A DNA stretch of 64,000 nt from Schauerella fraxinea (GCA_030849945.1 JAVDKK010000001.1:744001-808000); one strand, 5' to 3'. Counted from the first letter of the stretch, positions 34,682 to 43,697 are shown. Program-made: numbers and translations. Notes: generated by a model from the sequence alone, not told the origin.

Positions 34682-35050
34682 ATGATCCAAATGCAGACCA
34701 CGCTGGACGTGGCCGACAACACTGGTGCGCGTCATGTGATGTGCATCAAGGTGCTCGGCGGTTCCAAGCGCCGTTATGCCGGTATCGGCGACATCATCAA
34801 GGTGACGGTCAAAGACGCCGCGCCCCGCGGACGCGTCAAGAAAGGCGAAATTTATAACGCTGTGGTGGTTCGTACCGCCAAGGGCGTGCGCCGGAAAGAC
34901 GGTTCGCTTATTAAGTTCGGTGGCAACGCCGCTGTTTTGCTCAATGCCAAGCTGGAGCCCATCGGCACCCGCATCTTCGGACCCGTTACGCGCGAATTGC
35001 GTACCGAAAAGTTCATGAAGATCGTGTCGTTGGCCCCGGAAGTGCTGTAA
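34682..35050 (+). CDS. rplN: 50S ribosomal protein L14
   Basis: L14 takes part in the B8 bridge and is bound by the silencing factor RsfS. The 122-residue product begins IQMQTTLDVADNTGARHVMC and has the GRVKKGEIYNAVVVRT core. It opens the spc-like unit after a foreign-looking ALDH and a new promoter. The ribosome site is GGAATAGGAAAAATC, a little distant. Confidence 0.96.
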   Translation: MIQMQTTLDVADNTGARHVMCIKVLGGSKRRYAGIGDIIKVTVKDAAPRGRVKKGEIYNAVVVRTAKGVRRKDGSLIKFGGNAAVLLNAKLEPIGTRIFGPVTRELRTEKFMKIVSLAPEVL

Positions 35051-35060
35051 GGAGCCTTCG

Positions 35061-35381
35061 ATGAACAATATCCGTAAAGGCGACGAAGTCATCGTCCTGA
35101 CCGGCCGCGATAAAACGCGCCGTGGCGTCGTCCTGGCTTGCCTGGACGCCGACCATGTTCTGGTCGAAGGCATCAATACCGTCAAGAAGCACACGAAGCC
35201 TAACCCGATGGCCAACAATCCTGGTGGCATCATCGAGAAGACCATGCCGATCCACATCTCGAATGTGGCGCTCTTCAACCCCGCGACCGGCAAAGCCGAC
35301 CGCGTTGGCGTGAAAGAAGTGGATGGCCGCAAGGTGCGTGTGTTTCGTTCCAACGGTGCCGAAGTCGGCGCCAAGGCGTAA
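35061..35381 (+). CDS. rplX: 50S ribosomal protein L24
   Basis: L24 is a primary assembly initiator of the 50S and lies at the tunnel exit. The 106-residue product has the KOW motif KGDEVIVLTGRDKTRRGVVL at its start and the GGIIEKTMPIHISNV element. GGAGCC precedes the ATG. Gap to rplN is 10 bases. Confidence 0.95.
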   Translation: MNNIRKGDEVIVLTGRDKTRRGVVLACLDADHVLVEGINTVKKHTKPNPMANNPGGIIEKTMPIHISNVALFNPATGKADRVGVKEVDGRKVRVFRSNGAEVGAKA

Positions 35382-35393
35382 GGGGCGAACAAC

Positions 35394-35933
35394 ATGGCTC
35401 GTTTGCAAGAAATCTACCGCGACAAAATCTCCGGCGAACTTACGACCCAGTTTGGTTATAAGAGCGCCATGGAAGTGCCGCGCATCCTGAAGATCACCCT
35501 GAACATGGGTGTCTCGGAAGCGGTCTCCGACAAGAAAGTCATCGAACACGCTGTGTCGGATCTGACGAAGATCGCCGGCCAACGTCCCGTGGTTACGAAG
35601 ACGCGCAAAGCTATTGCCGGCTTCAAGATCCGTGAAGACTATCCGATCGGTTGCATGGTCACGTTGCGTGGTCGCCGCATGTACGAATTCCTGGACCGTC
35701 TGGTCGCTGTCGCGCTGCCGCGCGTTCGCGACTTCCGCGGTATCTCGGGTCGTGCGTTCGACGGCCGTGGTAACTACAACATCGGGGTGAAAGAACAGAT
35801 CATTTTCCCCGAGATCGAATACGACAAAATCGACGTGATTCGTGGGATGAACATCAGCATCACCACTACCGCGAAGACTGACGAAGAAGCCAAGGCGCTG
35901 TTGACGGCCTTCAGCTTCCCGTTCCGCAACTAA
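35394..35933 (+). CDS. rplE: 50S ribosomal protein L5
   Basis: L5 binds 5S rRNA and forms bridge B1b with S13. The 179-residue product has NVMEVPRILKITLNMGV-like KSAMEVPRILKITLNMG near residue 22 and PVVTKTRKAIAGFKIRE. The C-terminal GRGNYNIGVKEQIIFPEI is characteristic. Spaced 12 bases from rplX and 11 from rpsN. Confidence 0.96.
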   Translation: MARLQEIYRDKISGELTTQFGYKSAMEVPRILKITLNMGVSEAVSDKKVIEHAVSDLTKIAGQRPVVTKTRKAIAGFKIREDYPIGCMVTLRGRRMYEFLDRLVAVALPRVRDFRGISGRAFDGRGNYNIGVKEQIIFPEIEYDKIDVIRGMNISITTTAKTDEEAKALLTAFSFPFRN

Positions 35934-35944
35934 GGGGCGATGAC

Positions 35945-36250
35945 GTGGCAAAACTTTCACTGATCAATCGCGACATCAAGCGTACCAAGCTGGTCGAGAA
36001 ATACGCACCGAAGCGCGCAGCGCTGAAGGCGATCGTCGACGACCAATCCAAGACCGACGAAGAGCGTTACCAGGCTCGGCTGAAGATTCAGCAATTGCCC
36101 CGCAACGCGAACCCGACTCGCCAACGTAACCGTTGCGCGGTGACCGGTCGTCCCCGCGGCGTGTACAGCAAGTTCGGTCTGACGCGTCACAAACTGCGTG
36201 AAATGGCGATGCGCGGAGAAATCCCGGGTATCACCAAGGCCAGCTGGTAG
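35945..36250 (+). CDS. rpsN: 30S ribosomal protein S14, zinc-independent form
   Basis: S14 is a late-assembling head protein. The 101-residue product starts at GTG (MAKLSLINRDIKRTKLVEKY) and lacks the CxxC...CxxC ribbon, so it is the longer form that does not bind zinc. The conserved TRQRNRCAVTGRPRGVYSKF is intact. The GGGGCG ribosome site overlaps the rplE stop context. Confidence 0.95.
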   Translation: MAKLSLINRDIKRTKLVEKYAPKRAALKAIVDDQSKTDEERYQARLKIQQLPRNANPTRQRNRCAVTGRPRGVYSKFGLTRHKLREMAMRGEIPGITKASW

Positions 36251-36260
36251 GAGAACGAAT

Positions 36261-36656
36261 ATGAGCATGAGCGATCCGATCGCCGATATGCTGACGCGCA
36301 TCCGCAATGCGCAGCAGGTTGACAAAGTCACGGTTAGCATGCCCTCCTCGAAGCTGAAGGCAGCCATTGCTGCCGTGCTGAAAGACGAGGGTTATATCGA
36401 CAGTTTCGAAGTGAAGGGTTCGCAAGCGAAGCCTGAACTCGAAATCACCCTTAAGTATTATGCCGGCCGTCCGGTTATCGAGCGCATCGACCGCGTCTCG
36501 CGCCCCGGCTTGCGTGTGTACAAGGGCCGTAGCAACATTCCTCAAGTCATGAACGGCTTGGGCGTGGCTATCGTCTCGACCTCGCGCGGCGTCATGACCG
36601 ACCGCAAAGCACGCGCCGATGGCGTGGGCGGCGAAGTTTTGTGCTACGTGGCCTAA
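36261..36656 (+). CDS. rpsH: 30S ribosomal protein S8
   Basis: S8 organises the 16S central domain and in E. coli represses the spc operon by binding near rplE. The 131-residue product has MSMSDPIADMLTRIRNAQ; the ATG at 36261 is preferred to 36267 because GGAG lies 7 or so bases ahead. The C-terminal STSRGVMTDRKAR motif (basic binding loop) is complete. Confidence 0.95.
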   Translation: MSMSDPIADMLTRIRNAQQVDKVTVSMPSSKLKAAIAAVLKDEGYIDSFEVKGSQAKPELEITLKYYAGRPVIERIDRVSRPGLRVYKGRSNIPQVMNGLGVAIVSTSRGVMTDRKARADGVGGEVLCYVA

Positions 36657-36668
36657 GGAGAGATTCTA

Positions 36669-37202
36669 ATGTCACGTATCGCTAAATATCCGGTCGAACT
36701 GCCGAAGGGTGTCGAAGCCCAACTCGCGCAGGACCAAATCACAGTCAAGGGCCCGTTGGGCACCTTGAACCAGTCGCTGAACGGTTTCGTCGACATCAAG
36801 CTGGACGGCACGTCGCTGTCGTTCAAAGCTGCCGACGATTCGCGCGAAGCCAAAGCCATGTCGGGTACCGTGCGCGCGCTTGTCGCAAACATGGTCACCG
36901 GCGTAAGCAAGGGTTTCGAGCGCAAGCTGAACCTGGTCGGCGTGGGTTACCGCGCTCAGATCCAAGGCGACGCGGTTAAATTGCAACTGGGTTTCTCCCA
37001 CGACGTGCTTCATAAGTTGCCCGCTGGTGTCAAGGCCGAGTGCCCGACCCAGACCGAGATCATCATCAAGGGCTCGAACAAGCAAGTCGTCGGTCAAGTG
37101 GCTGCCGAGATCCGTGCATATCGCGAACCTGAACCCTACAAGGGCAAAGGCGTGCGGTATTCGGATGAGCGCGTGGTCATCAAAGAGACCAAGAAGAAAT
37201 AA
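36669..37202 (+). CDS. rplF: 50S ribosomal protein L6
   Basis: L6 lies close to the GTPase-associated centre. The 177-residue product has two tandem L6 folds and the conserved second-half motif EIRAYREPEPYKGKGVRY. The start MSRIAKYPVELPKGV is standard. AAGGAG precedes it by 7 bases. Confidence 0.96.
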   Translation: MSRIAKYPVELPKGVEAQLAQDQITVKGPLGTLNQSLNGFVDIKLDGTSLSFKAADDSREAKAMSGTVRALVANMVTGVSKGFERKLNLVGVGYRAQIQGDAVKLQLGFSHDVLHKLPAGVKAECPTQTEIIIKGSNKQVVGQVAAEIRAYREPEPYKGKGVRYSDERVVIKETKKK

Positions 37203-37223
37203 CCGCTCAGGCAAGGACGAATC

Positions 37224-37589
37224 ATGGACAAGAAAATTTCCCGTTTGCGTCGTGCGGTACCGACTCGCCGGAAGATCAGCGAGTTGCGCGTACATCGCCT
37301 CTCGATCTTCCGCTCGAACCAGCACATCTACGCAAACATCATTGCGCCGGAAGGCGACCGCGTGCTCGTCAGCGCTTCGACGTTGGAAGCGGAAGTGCGT
37401 CAGCAATTGGCCGACAAGACCGGTGGGGGTGGCAATGCCGCTGCCGCCAGCTTGGTGGGCAAGCGCGTCGCCGAGAAGGCCAAGGCTGCCGGTATCGAAC
37501 TGGTTGCCTTCGACCGCTCGGGCTTTCGTTACCATGGCCGCGTGAAAGCGCTGGCCGATGCCGCGCGTGAAGCCGGCCTGAAGTTCTAA
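37224..37589 (+). CDS. rplR: 50S ribosomal protein L18
   Basis: L18 binds 5S rRNA. The 121-residue product begins DKKISRLRRAVPTRRKISEL and keeps RLSIFRSNQHIYANII and FDRSGFRYHGRVKALADAAREAG. The spacing of 21 bases to rplF is the widest in this part of the operon, and the ribosome site AGGACG is present. Confidence 0.95.
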   Translation: MDKKISRLRRAVPTRRKISELRVHRLSIFRSNQHIYANIIAPEGDRVLVSASTLEAEVRQQLADKTGGGGNAAAASLVGKRVAEKAKAAGIELVAFDRSGFRYHGRVKALADAAREAGLKF

Positions 37590-37604
37590 GCGAGGAGTTG
37601 TCAA

Positions 37605-38123
37605 ATGGCTAAGATGCAAGGCAGGAATGCCCCGGAGCAACCCGATGACGGCCTTCGCGAAAAAATGATCGCGGTCAACCGCGTGAGCAAAGTCGTCAAG
37701 GGTGGTCGCACCATGAGCTTTGCCGCGCTGACCGTGGTAGGCGATGGCGATGGCCGTATCGGCATGGGTAAGGGCAAGGCCCGCGAAGTACCCGTGGCAG
37801 TACAGAAGGCGATGGAACAGGCCCGCAACGGTCTGTTCAAAGTGGCCCTCAAAAATGGCACGCTGCATCACACGGTGGTGGGTAAGCACGGTGCATCCAC
37901 CGTTCTGATCTCGCCCGCAGCTGAAGGTACTGGCGTTATCGCCGGCGGCCCGATGCGCGCGATCTTCGAAGTGATGGGCGTACGTAACGTGGTTGCCAAG
38001 AGCCTGGGCTCGAGCAATCCCTACAACATGGTGCGTGCGACGCTTAACGGCCTGCGCGCGTCCCTGACTCCGGCTGATGTTGCTGCCAAGCGCGGCAAAT
38101 CGGTCGAAGAAATCCTGGGGTAA
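37605..38123 (+). CDS. rpsE: 30S ribosomal protein S5
   Basis: S5 affects decoding fidelity and mRNA entry. The 172-residue product has the double-stranded RNA-binding region VSKVVKGGRTMSFAALTVVG and GMGKGKAREVPVA, which is also the spectinomycin-contact loop and looks wild type. It ends 3 bases before rpmD. AGGAG precedes the start. Confidence 0.96.
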   Translation: MAKMQGRNAPEQPDDGLREKMIAVNRVSKVVKGGRTMSFAALTVVGDGDGRIGMGKGKAREVPVAVQKAMEQARNGLFKVALKNGTLHHTVVGKHGASTVLISPAAEGTGVIAGGPMRAIFEVMGVRNVVAKSLGSSNPYNMVRATLNGLRASLTPADVAAKRGKSVEEILG

Positions 38124-38126
38124 ATC

Positions 38127-38312
38127 ATGGCTCAGAAGCAGATTAAGGTTACGCTCGTGCGTTCGACCATCGGCACCAAGCAAGCTCACCGCGACACCGT
38201 TCGTGGTCTGGGTCTGCGTCGTGTCAATAGCTCGAAAGTGCTGATCGATACGCCCGAAGTGCGCGGAATGATCAACAAGGTTGATTATCTCGTCGCAGTT
38301 TCGGACGCCTAA
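38127..38312 (+). CDS. rpmD: 50S ribosomal protein L30
   Basis: A 61-residue L30 (KQIKVTLVRSTIGTKQAHRD) with the GLRRVNSSKVLIDTPEVRGM ending. It is a nonessential 50S protein absent from many lineages, so its presence between rpsE and rplO is the normal proteobacterial order. Confidence 0.94.
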   Translation: MAQKQIKVTLVRSTIGTKQAHRDTVRGLGLRRVNSSKVLIDTPEVRGMINKVDYLVAVSDA

Positions 38313-38321
38313 GGAAAGACG

Positions 38322-38762
38322 ATGTCGGAAATTCAACTTAACAAGATCGCGCCGGCTGTTGGTGCGAAGCATGCTAAGCGCCGTGTCGGCCGTGGCATCG
38401 GTTCGGGTCTGGGTAAAACCGCCGGCCGTGGTCACAAGGGTCAGAAATCGCGTTCGGGCGGCTTCCACAAAGTTGGCTTCGAAGGCGGTCAAATGCCGCT
38501 GCAGCGTCGTTTGCCCAAGCGTGGTTTCACCCCGCTGGGTCAACACCTGTACGCCGAAGTCCGCTTGTCGGATCTGCAATCCCTGCCCATCGACGAGATC
38601 GACGTGCAAGCGCTCAAGCAAGCCAACATCGTTGGTCAGCAAGTTCGCTACGCAAAAGTGATCAAGTCGGGTGAACTGTCGCGCAAGGTCGTGCTCAAAG
38701 GCATTACCGCAACCGCGGGCGCCAAGGCAGCGATCGAAGCCGCTGGCGGCTCGCTCGACTGA
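38322..38762 (+). CDS. rplO: 50S ribosomal protein L15
   Basis: L15 is a late 50S assembly protein. The 146-residue product has the glycine-rich KRRVGRGIGSGLGKTAGRGH near residue 20 and KSRSGGFHKVGFEGGQMPLQ. The KRGFTPLG loop is conserved. It precedes secY by 15 bases. Confidence 0.95.
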   Translation: MSEIQLNKIAPAVGAKHAKRRVGRGIGSGLGKTAGRGHKGQKSRSGGFHKVGFEGGQMPLQRRLPKRGFTPLGQHLYAEVRLSDLQSLPIDEIDVQALKQANIVGQQVRYAKVIKSGELSRKVVLKGITATAGAKAAIEAAGGSLD

Positions 38763-38777
38763 TCAGTGAGGTGATAG

Positions 38778-40103
38778 GTGGCTAACGCACAGGCACTGGG
38801 TAAGACAGGTCCGCGTTACGGCGATTTGAAACGCCGTTTCGTGTTCTTGATCCTCGCCTTGGTCGTGTACCGTCTAGGTACGCATATCCCCGTTCCGGGC
38901 ATCAATCCGGACGCGCTGGCGGAGCTTTTCCGTCAGAACGAGGGCGGTATTCTGGGCCTGTTCAACATGTTCTCGGGTGGCGCACTGTCGCGCTTTTCGA
39001 TTTTCGCCCTCGGGATCATGCCGTACATCTCGGCCTCCATCATCATGCAGTTGATGTCGGTGGTGGTGCCGTCTCTGGAAGCACTCAAGAAAGAGGGTGA
39101 GGCCGGCAGACGCAAGATCACGCAATACACGCGCTACGGCACGGTATTGCTGGCCTTGGTGCAAGCCGTCGGGATTTCGGTAGCGTTGGAATCGCAGCCT
39201 GGCCTGGTCATTGACCCGGGCCTGCTGTTCCGATTCACCACGATCGTGACTTTGGTCACCGGCACCATGTTCGTCATGTGGCTGGGTGAACAGATCACTG
39301 AGCGGGGTCTCGGCAACGGTATTTCGATTCTGATTTTCGCCGGTATCGTAGCGGGCTTGCCCTCTGCGCTGGCGGGACTTCTGGATCTGGTGCGCACCAA
39401 TGCGATGTCGCCGGTATCGGCCTTGTTCATCGTCGCCCTCGTCGTGCTCGTAACCGCTTTCGTCGTCTTCGTCGAACGTGGCCAGCGCAAGATTACGGTG
39501 AACTATGCCAAGCGTCAGGTCGGCAACAAGATCTACGGTGGTCAAAGCTCGCATTTGCCGCTCAAACTGAACATGGCTGGGGTGATTCCGCCGATCTTTG
39601 CATCGTCGATCATTCTGTTCCCCGCCACGATCACGAGCTGGTTCTCGAGCAGCGAAAACATGCGTTGGTTGGGTGATCTGGCGGCCGCCTTGGCGCCCCG
39701 TCAGCCGCTCTACATCACGCTGTATTCCGCAGCCATCATTTTCTTCTGCTTTTTCTATACCGCGCTGGTGTTCAACAGCCGGGAAACTGCAGATAACCTG
39801 AAGAAAAGCGGTGCCTTCATCCCCGGCATTCGTCCTGGTGAGCAAACGTCGCGCTATATCGACAAGATATTGATGCGTCTGACGCTGGCCGGTGCGTTGT
39901 ACATCACGCTGGTGTGTTTGATGCCCGAGTTTCTGGTGATGCGCTGGAACGTGCCGTTCTATTTTGGCGGAACGTCCCTGCTGATCATCGTGGTGGTAAC
40001 GATGGATTTCATGGCTCAGGTTCAGGCCTACATGATGTCCCACCAGTACGATTCGTTGCTCAAGAAGGCGAACTTCAAGGGCTCGAACATGCCGATGCGT
40101 TAA
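38778..40103 (+). CDS. secY: Preprotein translocase subunit SecY
   Basis: SecY forms the inner-membrane channel with SecE and SecG. The 441-residue product has about ten membrane helices, including the plug region (IPVPGINPDALAEL near 35-48), GLGNGISILIFAGIVAG around residue 176, and the cytosolic loop with GERGQRKIT-like VERGQRKITVNYAKRQ (C4 loop) and FIPGIRPGEQT (C5 loop). Translation starts at GTG 38778 with GTGAGGTGATAG upstream, a modest ribosome site. Confidence 0.96.
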   Translation: MANAQALGKTGPRYGDLKRRFVFLILALVVYRLGTHIPVPGINPDALAELFRQNEGGILGLFNMFSGGALSRFSIFALGIMPYISASIIMQLMSVVVPSLEALKKEGEAGRRKITQYTRYGTVLLALVQAVGISVALESQPGLVIDPGLLFRFTTIVTLVTGTMFVMWLGEQITERGLGNGISILIFAGIVAGLPSALAGLLDLVRTNAMSPVSALFIVALVVLVTAFVVFVERGQRKITVNYAKRQVGNKIYGGQSSHLPLKLNMAGVIPPIFASSIILFPATITSWFSSSENMRWLGDLAAALAPRQPLYITLYSAAIIFFCFFYTALVFNSRETADNLKKSGAFIPGIRPGEQTSRYIDKILMRLTLAGALYITLVCLMPEFLVMRWNVPFYFGGTSLLIIVVVTMDFMAQVQAYMMSHQYDSLLKKANFKGSNMPMR

Positions 40104-40112
40104 AGCGAAAAG

Positions 40113-40331
40113 ATGGCAAAGGACGACGTCATTCAGATGCAGGGCGAGGTTGTAGAAAACCTCCCCAACGCGACATTCCGCGTCAAACTGGAAAATGGTC
40201 ATATAGTGTTGGGCCATATTTCCGGCAAGATGCGCATGCACTACATCCGGATTCTGCCGGGTGACAAGGTCACAGTGGAACTCACCCCCTATGACCTGTC
40301 TCGCGCCAGAATCGTGTTTCGCTCGAAATAG
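40113..40331 (+). CDS. infA: Translation initiation factor IF-1
   Basis: IF-1 is a single OB-fold protein that blocks the A site during initiation. The 72-residue product matches the family along its length (VVENLPNATFRVKLENGH, GKMRMHYIRILPGDKV). infA inside the spc-alpha junction is common in betaproteobacteria and absent in E. coli. Many related species have a second infA elsewhere. Confidence 0.96.
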   Translation: MAKDDVIQMQGEVVENLPNATFRVKLENGHIVLGHISGKMRMHYIRILPGDKVTVELTPYDLSRARIVFRSK

Positions 40332-40363
40332 CGGACCGATAACGGAATACTAGGAGTTCAACC

Positions 40364-40477
40364 ATGAAAGTAATGGCTTCAGTCAAGCGGATCTGCCGCA
40401 ACTGCAAAGTTATCAAGCGTCACGGCGTTGTGCGTGTTATCTGCACCGACCCGCGTCACAAGCAGCGTCAGGGCTAA
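40364..40477 (+). CDS. rpmJ: 50S ribosomal protein L36
   Basis: A 37-residue gene, too short for common ORF cut-offs. The translation is [20 protein letters not shown] and then [17 protein letters not shown]. The zinc ribbon is intact (CRNC at residues 11-14, C27 and H32), so it is the zinc-binding form. AGGAG lies 7 bases before the ATG. It occurs between infA and rpsM as usual. Confidence 0.95.
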
Positions 40478-40534
40478 TTCGGATTTCCTCCGTTTGCCGA
40501 CCACGCATAGAAGAATCATTTAAGGAACACAGTC

Positions 40535-40900
40535 ATGGCCCGTATTGCCGGCATTAACATTCCGCCGCAACAACACGCCGAGATCGGTTTGACCGCTATT
40601 TTTGGTATCGGTCGAACGCGCGCCCGCAAGATTTGCGAAGCCGCTGGTGTACCTCTGACCAAGAAAGTCAAGGACCTCAACGACGCCGAGCTCGAGCGCA
40701 TCCGTGAACACGTTGGCGTGTTTACCGTCGAAGGCGACCTCCGCCGCGAAGTGCAACTGTCGATCAAGCGTTTGATCGATCTGGGCACCTACCGCGGCAT
40801 GCGTCACAAGCGTGGTCTGCCGCTTCGCGGCCAGCGCACGCGCACCAACGCGCGCACCCGTAAGGGTCCGCGTCGCGCTGCTGCGTCCCTGAAGAAATAA
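40535..40900 (+). CDS. rpsM: 30S ribosomal protein S13
   Basis: S13 contacts S19 and P-site tRNA and bridges to L5. The 121-residue product has ARIAGINIPPQQHAEIGLT and the C-terminal GQRTRTNARTRKGPRR, which is the usual tRNA-contacting tail. It opens the alpha operon; AAGGAAC precedes the start. Confidence 0.96.
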   Translation: MARIAGINIPPQQHAEIGLTAIFGIGRTRARKICEAAGVPLTKKVKDLNDAELERIREHVGVFTVEGDLRREVQLSIKRLIDLGTYRGMRHKRGLPLRGQRTRTNARTRKGPRRAAASLKK

Positions 40901-40915
40901 TCGAGGAAATAGATT

Positions 40916-41317
40916 ATGGCGAAAGCTTCGCAAAGCGGCGCATCGCGCGTACGCAAAAAGGTCAAGAAGAGCGTTTCGGACGGTATTGCTCACGTCCACG
41001 CGTCCTTCAACAACACCATCATCACCATCACGGATCGCCAAGGCAATGCTTTGTCGTGGGCGACTTCGGGTGGCGCGGGCTTTAAGGGTTCGCGTAAATC
41101 GACGCCGTTCGCGGCACAGGTCGCTGCCGAAACGGCCGGCCGTGTGGCTCTCGAGTACGGCATCAAGACGCTGGAAGTGCGCATCAAGGGCCCCGGTCCT
41201 GGTCGCGAATCTTCGGTGCGCGCGCTTAACGCGCTGGGCATCAAGATTTCTAGCATTGCAGACATCACGCCGGTTCCGCACAACGGCTGCCGTCCGCCTA
41301 AGCGTCGTCGTATCTAA
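40916..41317 (+). CDS. rpsK: 30S ribosomal protein S11
   Basis: S11 forms part of the mRNA path in the platform. The 133-residue product has AHVHASFNNTIITITDRQGN, GFKGSRKSTPFAAQVAAE and the final NGCRPPKRRRI. It is 15 bases from rpsM and 11 from rpsD. Confidence 0.96.
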   Translation: MAKASQSGASRVRKKVKKSVSDGIAHVHASFNNTIITITDRQGNALSWATSGGAGFKGSRKSTPFAAQVAAETAGRVALEYGIKTLEVRIKGPGPGRESSVRALNALGIKISSIADITPVPHNGCRPPKRRRI

Positions 41318-41328
41318 GGGGAAGCCTC

Positions 41329-41955
41329 GTGGCTCGTTATACTGGACCCAAATGCAAACTCTCGCGTCGCGAGGGTACCGATCTTTTCCTGAAGAGCGCC
41401 CGCCGTTCGCTGGATTCCAAGTGCAAACTTGATTCCAAGCCCGGTCAGCATGGCCGCACTTCCGGTGCACGTACGTCAGACTACGGTCTGCAATTGCGCG
41501 AAAAGCAAAAGCTGAAGCGCATGTACGGCGTGTTGGAAAAGCAATTCCGCAAGTACTTCGCGGAAGCCGAGCGTCGCCGTGGCAACACGGGCGAAACGTT
41601 GATTCAACTGCTCGAATCGCGTCTCGATAACGTTGTGTATCGCATGGGCTTCGGCTCGACCCGCGCTGAAGCGCGTCAGCTCGTTAGCCACCGTGCTATC
41701 GAACTGAATGGTCACACCGCTGACATCCCGTCGATGCTCATCAAGGCTGGCGATCAAATCTCGATCCGCGACAAGTCGAAGGCGCAAGCGCGTATTCGTG
41801 AAGCGCTGGATCTGGCTTCGGGCATCGGTATTCCCCAGTGGGTGGATGTCGACACCAGCAAGATGGCCGGTACGTTCAAGCAAGTCCCCGACCGCGCTGA
41901 TGTCGCTCGCGACATCAACGAGTCGATGGTTGTCGAACTGTATTCGCGCAACTAA
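41329..41955 (+). CDS. rpsD: 30S ribosomal protein S4, zinc-free form
   Basis: S4 nucleates 30S assembly and is a repressor of the alpha operon in E. coli. The 208-residue product starts at GTG (MARYTGPKCKLSRREGTDLF) and lacks the four-cysteine zinc site, so it is the C-minus form. The S4 RNA-binding domain (RLDNVVYRMGFGSTRAEARQLVSH) is complete. GGGGAAGC is the ribosome site. Confidence 0.96.
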   Translation: MARYTGPKCKLSRREGTDLFLKSARRSLDSKCKLDSKPGQHGRTSGARTSDYGLQLREKQKLKRMYGVLEKQFRKYFAEAERRRGNTGETLIQLLESRLDNVVYRMGFGSTRAEARQLVSHRAIELNGHTADIPSMLIKAGDQISIRDKSKAQARIREALDLASGIGIPQWVDVDTSKMAGTFKQVPDRADVARDINESMVVELYSRN

Positions 41956-42013
41956 TAGATGCATCGACCAGGGCTTCGGCCCCGGTTGGCGCTTCTGCAG
42001 TACCGCCGCAACC

Positions 42014-42048
42014 AGCCCGTTTGTCGCTTTCAGCGCCAAGCGGGCTTT
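42014..42048 (+). other. Terminator-like hairpin in the rpoA leader
   Basis: AGCCCGTTTG (42014-42023) can pair with CAAGCGGGCT (42037-42046), with an inner CGCT/AGCG stem between. Only a short TTT follows, so termination would be partial at best. A GGGC-TTCG-GCCC hairpin lies just upstream at 41971. TATATA at 42053 is a possible -10 with no clear -35. The 191-base gap before rpoA is the longest inside the alpha cluster and may set the polymerase-to-ribosome ratio. Confidence 0.4.
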
Positions 42049-42146
42049 GCGGTATATATCGGGGCAGTACATTTCGCTGTCTTTTGTTTATCCCATCAGC
42101 CTTATCGGTGTAACGAGCCGAGGGTATTGAAAGAGGAAGTTCCTAC

Positions 42147-43133
42147 ATGTCCACCCAAGGTTTTCTGAAGCCGCGCTCCATCGAAGTCGAGCCGGTCGGC
42201 ACGCATCACGCCAAGATCATCATGGAACCCTTCGAACGTGGCTATGGCCACACGCTGGGTAACGCTTTGCGCCGCATTCTGCTGTCGTCGATGACGGGCT
42301 ATGCCCCGACGGAAGTGCAAATGACGGGCGTCGTACACGAATACTCGACCATCCCGGGCGTTCGCGAAGATGTCGTCGACGTCTTGCTGAACCTGAAGGG
42401 CGTGGTCTTCAAACTGCATAACCGCGACGACGTGACGCTGGTCCTGCGCAAGAACGGCGAAGGCGCCGTCCGCGCCAGCGACATCGAATTGCCGCACGAC
42501 GTTGAAATCGTCAACCCGGATCACGTGCTGTGCAACCTCACGGAAGCCGGCAAGGTCGAGATCCAGATCAAGGTCGAGAAGGGCCGCGGCTATGTGCCGG
42601 GTAACGTTCGCGCGCTGACGGAAGACCGTACGCACACGATCGGCCGTATCGTGCTGGACGCCTCGTTCAGCCCCGTGCGCCGCGTGAGCTACTCGGTCGA
42701 AAGCGCTCGCGTCGAGCAGCGTACCGATCTGGACAAGCTGGTGTTGGACATCGAAACCAACGGCGTGATTTCGCCTGAGGAAGCGGTGCGTCAATCGGCT
42801 CGCATCCTGATGGATCAAATCTCGGTGTTCGCCGCCCTTGAAGGCGCCGGCGATTCGTACGAAGCACCGGTTCGCGGTACGCCGCAGATCGATCCCGTCC
42901 TGCTGCGTCCGGTCGACGATCTGGAATTGACGGTGCGTTCGGCCAACTGCTTGAAGGCCGAAAACATCTACTACATCGGCGATCTGATTCAGCGCACCGA
43001 AAACGAACTGCTCAAGACCCCGAACCTGGGCCGCAAGTCGCTCAACGAAATCAAGGAAGTCCTGGCTGCACGTGGCCTGACCCTCGGCATGAAGTTGGAA
43101 AACTGGCCCCCCCTCGGTCTCGAGCGCCCGTAA
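42147..43133 (+). CDS. rpoA: RNA polymerase alpha subunit
   Basis: Alpha directs core enzyme assembly and contacts UP elements and activators. The 328-residue product has the N-terminal dimerisation domain (PFERGYGHTLGNALRRILLSS near residue 30) and the C-terminal domain with DDLELTVRSANCLKAENIYY, so the arginine that binds DNA (E. coli R265 region) is kept. LLKTPNLGRKSLNEI is also intact. AGAGGAAG is the ribosome site. Confidence 0.97.
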   Translation: MSTQGFLKPRSIEVEPVGTHHAKIIMEPFERGYGHTLGNALRRILLSSMTGYAPTEVQMTGVVHEYSTIPGVREDVVDVLLNLKGVVFKLHNRDDVTLVLRKNGEGAVRASDIELPHDVEIVNPDHVLCNLTEAGKVEIQIKVEKGRGYVPGNVRALTEDRTHTIGRIVLDASFSPVRRVSYSVESARVEQRTDLDKLVLDIETNGVISPEEAVRQSARILMDQISVFAALEGAGDSYEAPVRGTPQIDPVLLRPVDDLELTVRSANCLKAENIYYIGDLIQRTENELLKTPNLGRKSLNEIKEVLAARGLTLGMKLENWPPLGLERP

Positions 43134-43301
43134 AGTCTCACGCGGGCAAGCAGTATTTGCAGTACCATCCCGATCCCGGAAGTGCAGTTAACCCCAACTG
43201 CGCTTTCGTTTTACCCACCGGACCGCGGCTGATTATCTTCAGTCGATAGAAGAACCGGAAACCCTGAGCGGCAACGCTCTCTTAGATTCAAAGGCACTAT
43301 C

Positions 43302-43697
43302 ATGCGTCACCGTAATGGTTTGCGTAAGCTCAACCGCACCAGCAGTCACCGTCTTGCCATGTTCCGCAACATGGCTGTTTCGCTCATCATGCACGAAGCA
43401 ATCAAGACCACGCTGCCCAAGGCTAAGTCGCTGCGCAGCGTCGTAGAACCCCTCATCACGCTGGGCAAAGAGCCCACGCTCGCGAACAAGCGTCTGGCTT
43501 TTGCCCGTCTGCGCGATCGCGATGCCGTGGTCAAGCTGTTTGCCGAGATCGGCCCGCGTTACGCTGCCCGCAACGGCGGCTACACCCGTGTGCTGAAGAT
43601 GGGTTTCCGTCAAGGCGATAACGCTCCCATGGCATTCATGGAGTTGGTCGACCGTCCGGAAGTCGACGATGCAGAAGCTGACGGCGCCGCCGAGTAA
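43302..43697 (+). CDS. rplQ: 50S ribosomal protein L17
   Basis: L17 is the last gene of the alpha operon. The 131-residue product starts RHRNGLRKLNRTSSHRLAMF and retains TTLPKAKSLRSVVEPLITLG. It sits 168 bases after rpoA and is followed by a strong terminator. Confidence 0.95.
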   Translation: MRHRNGLRKLNRTSSHRLAMFRNMAVSLIMHEAIKTTLPKAKSLRSVVEPLITLGKEPTLANKRLAFARLRDRDAVVKLFAEIGPRYAARNGGYTRVLKMGFRQGDNAPMAFMELVDRPEVDDAEADGAAE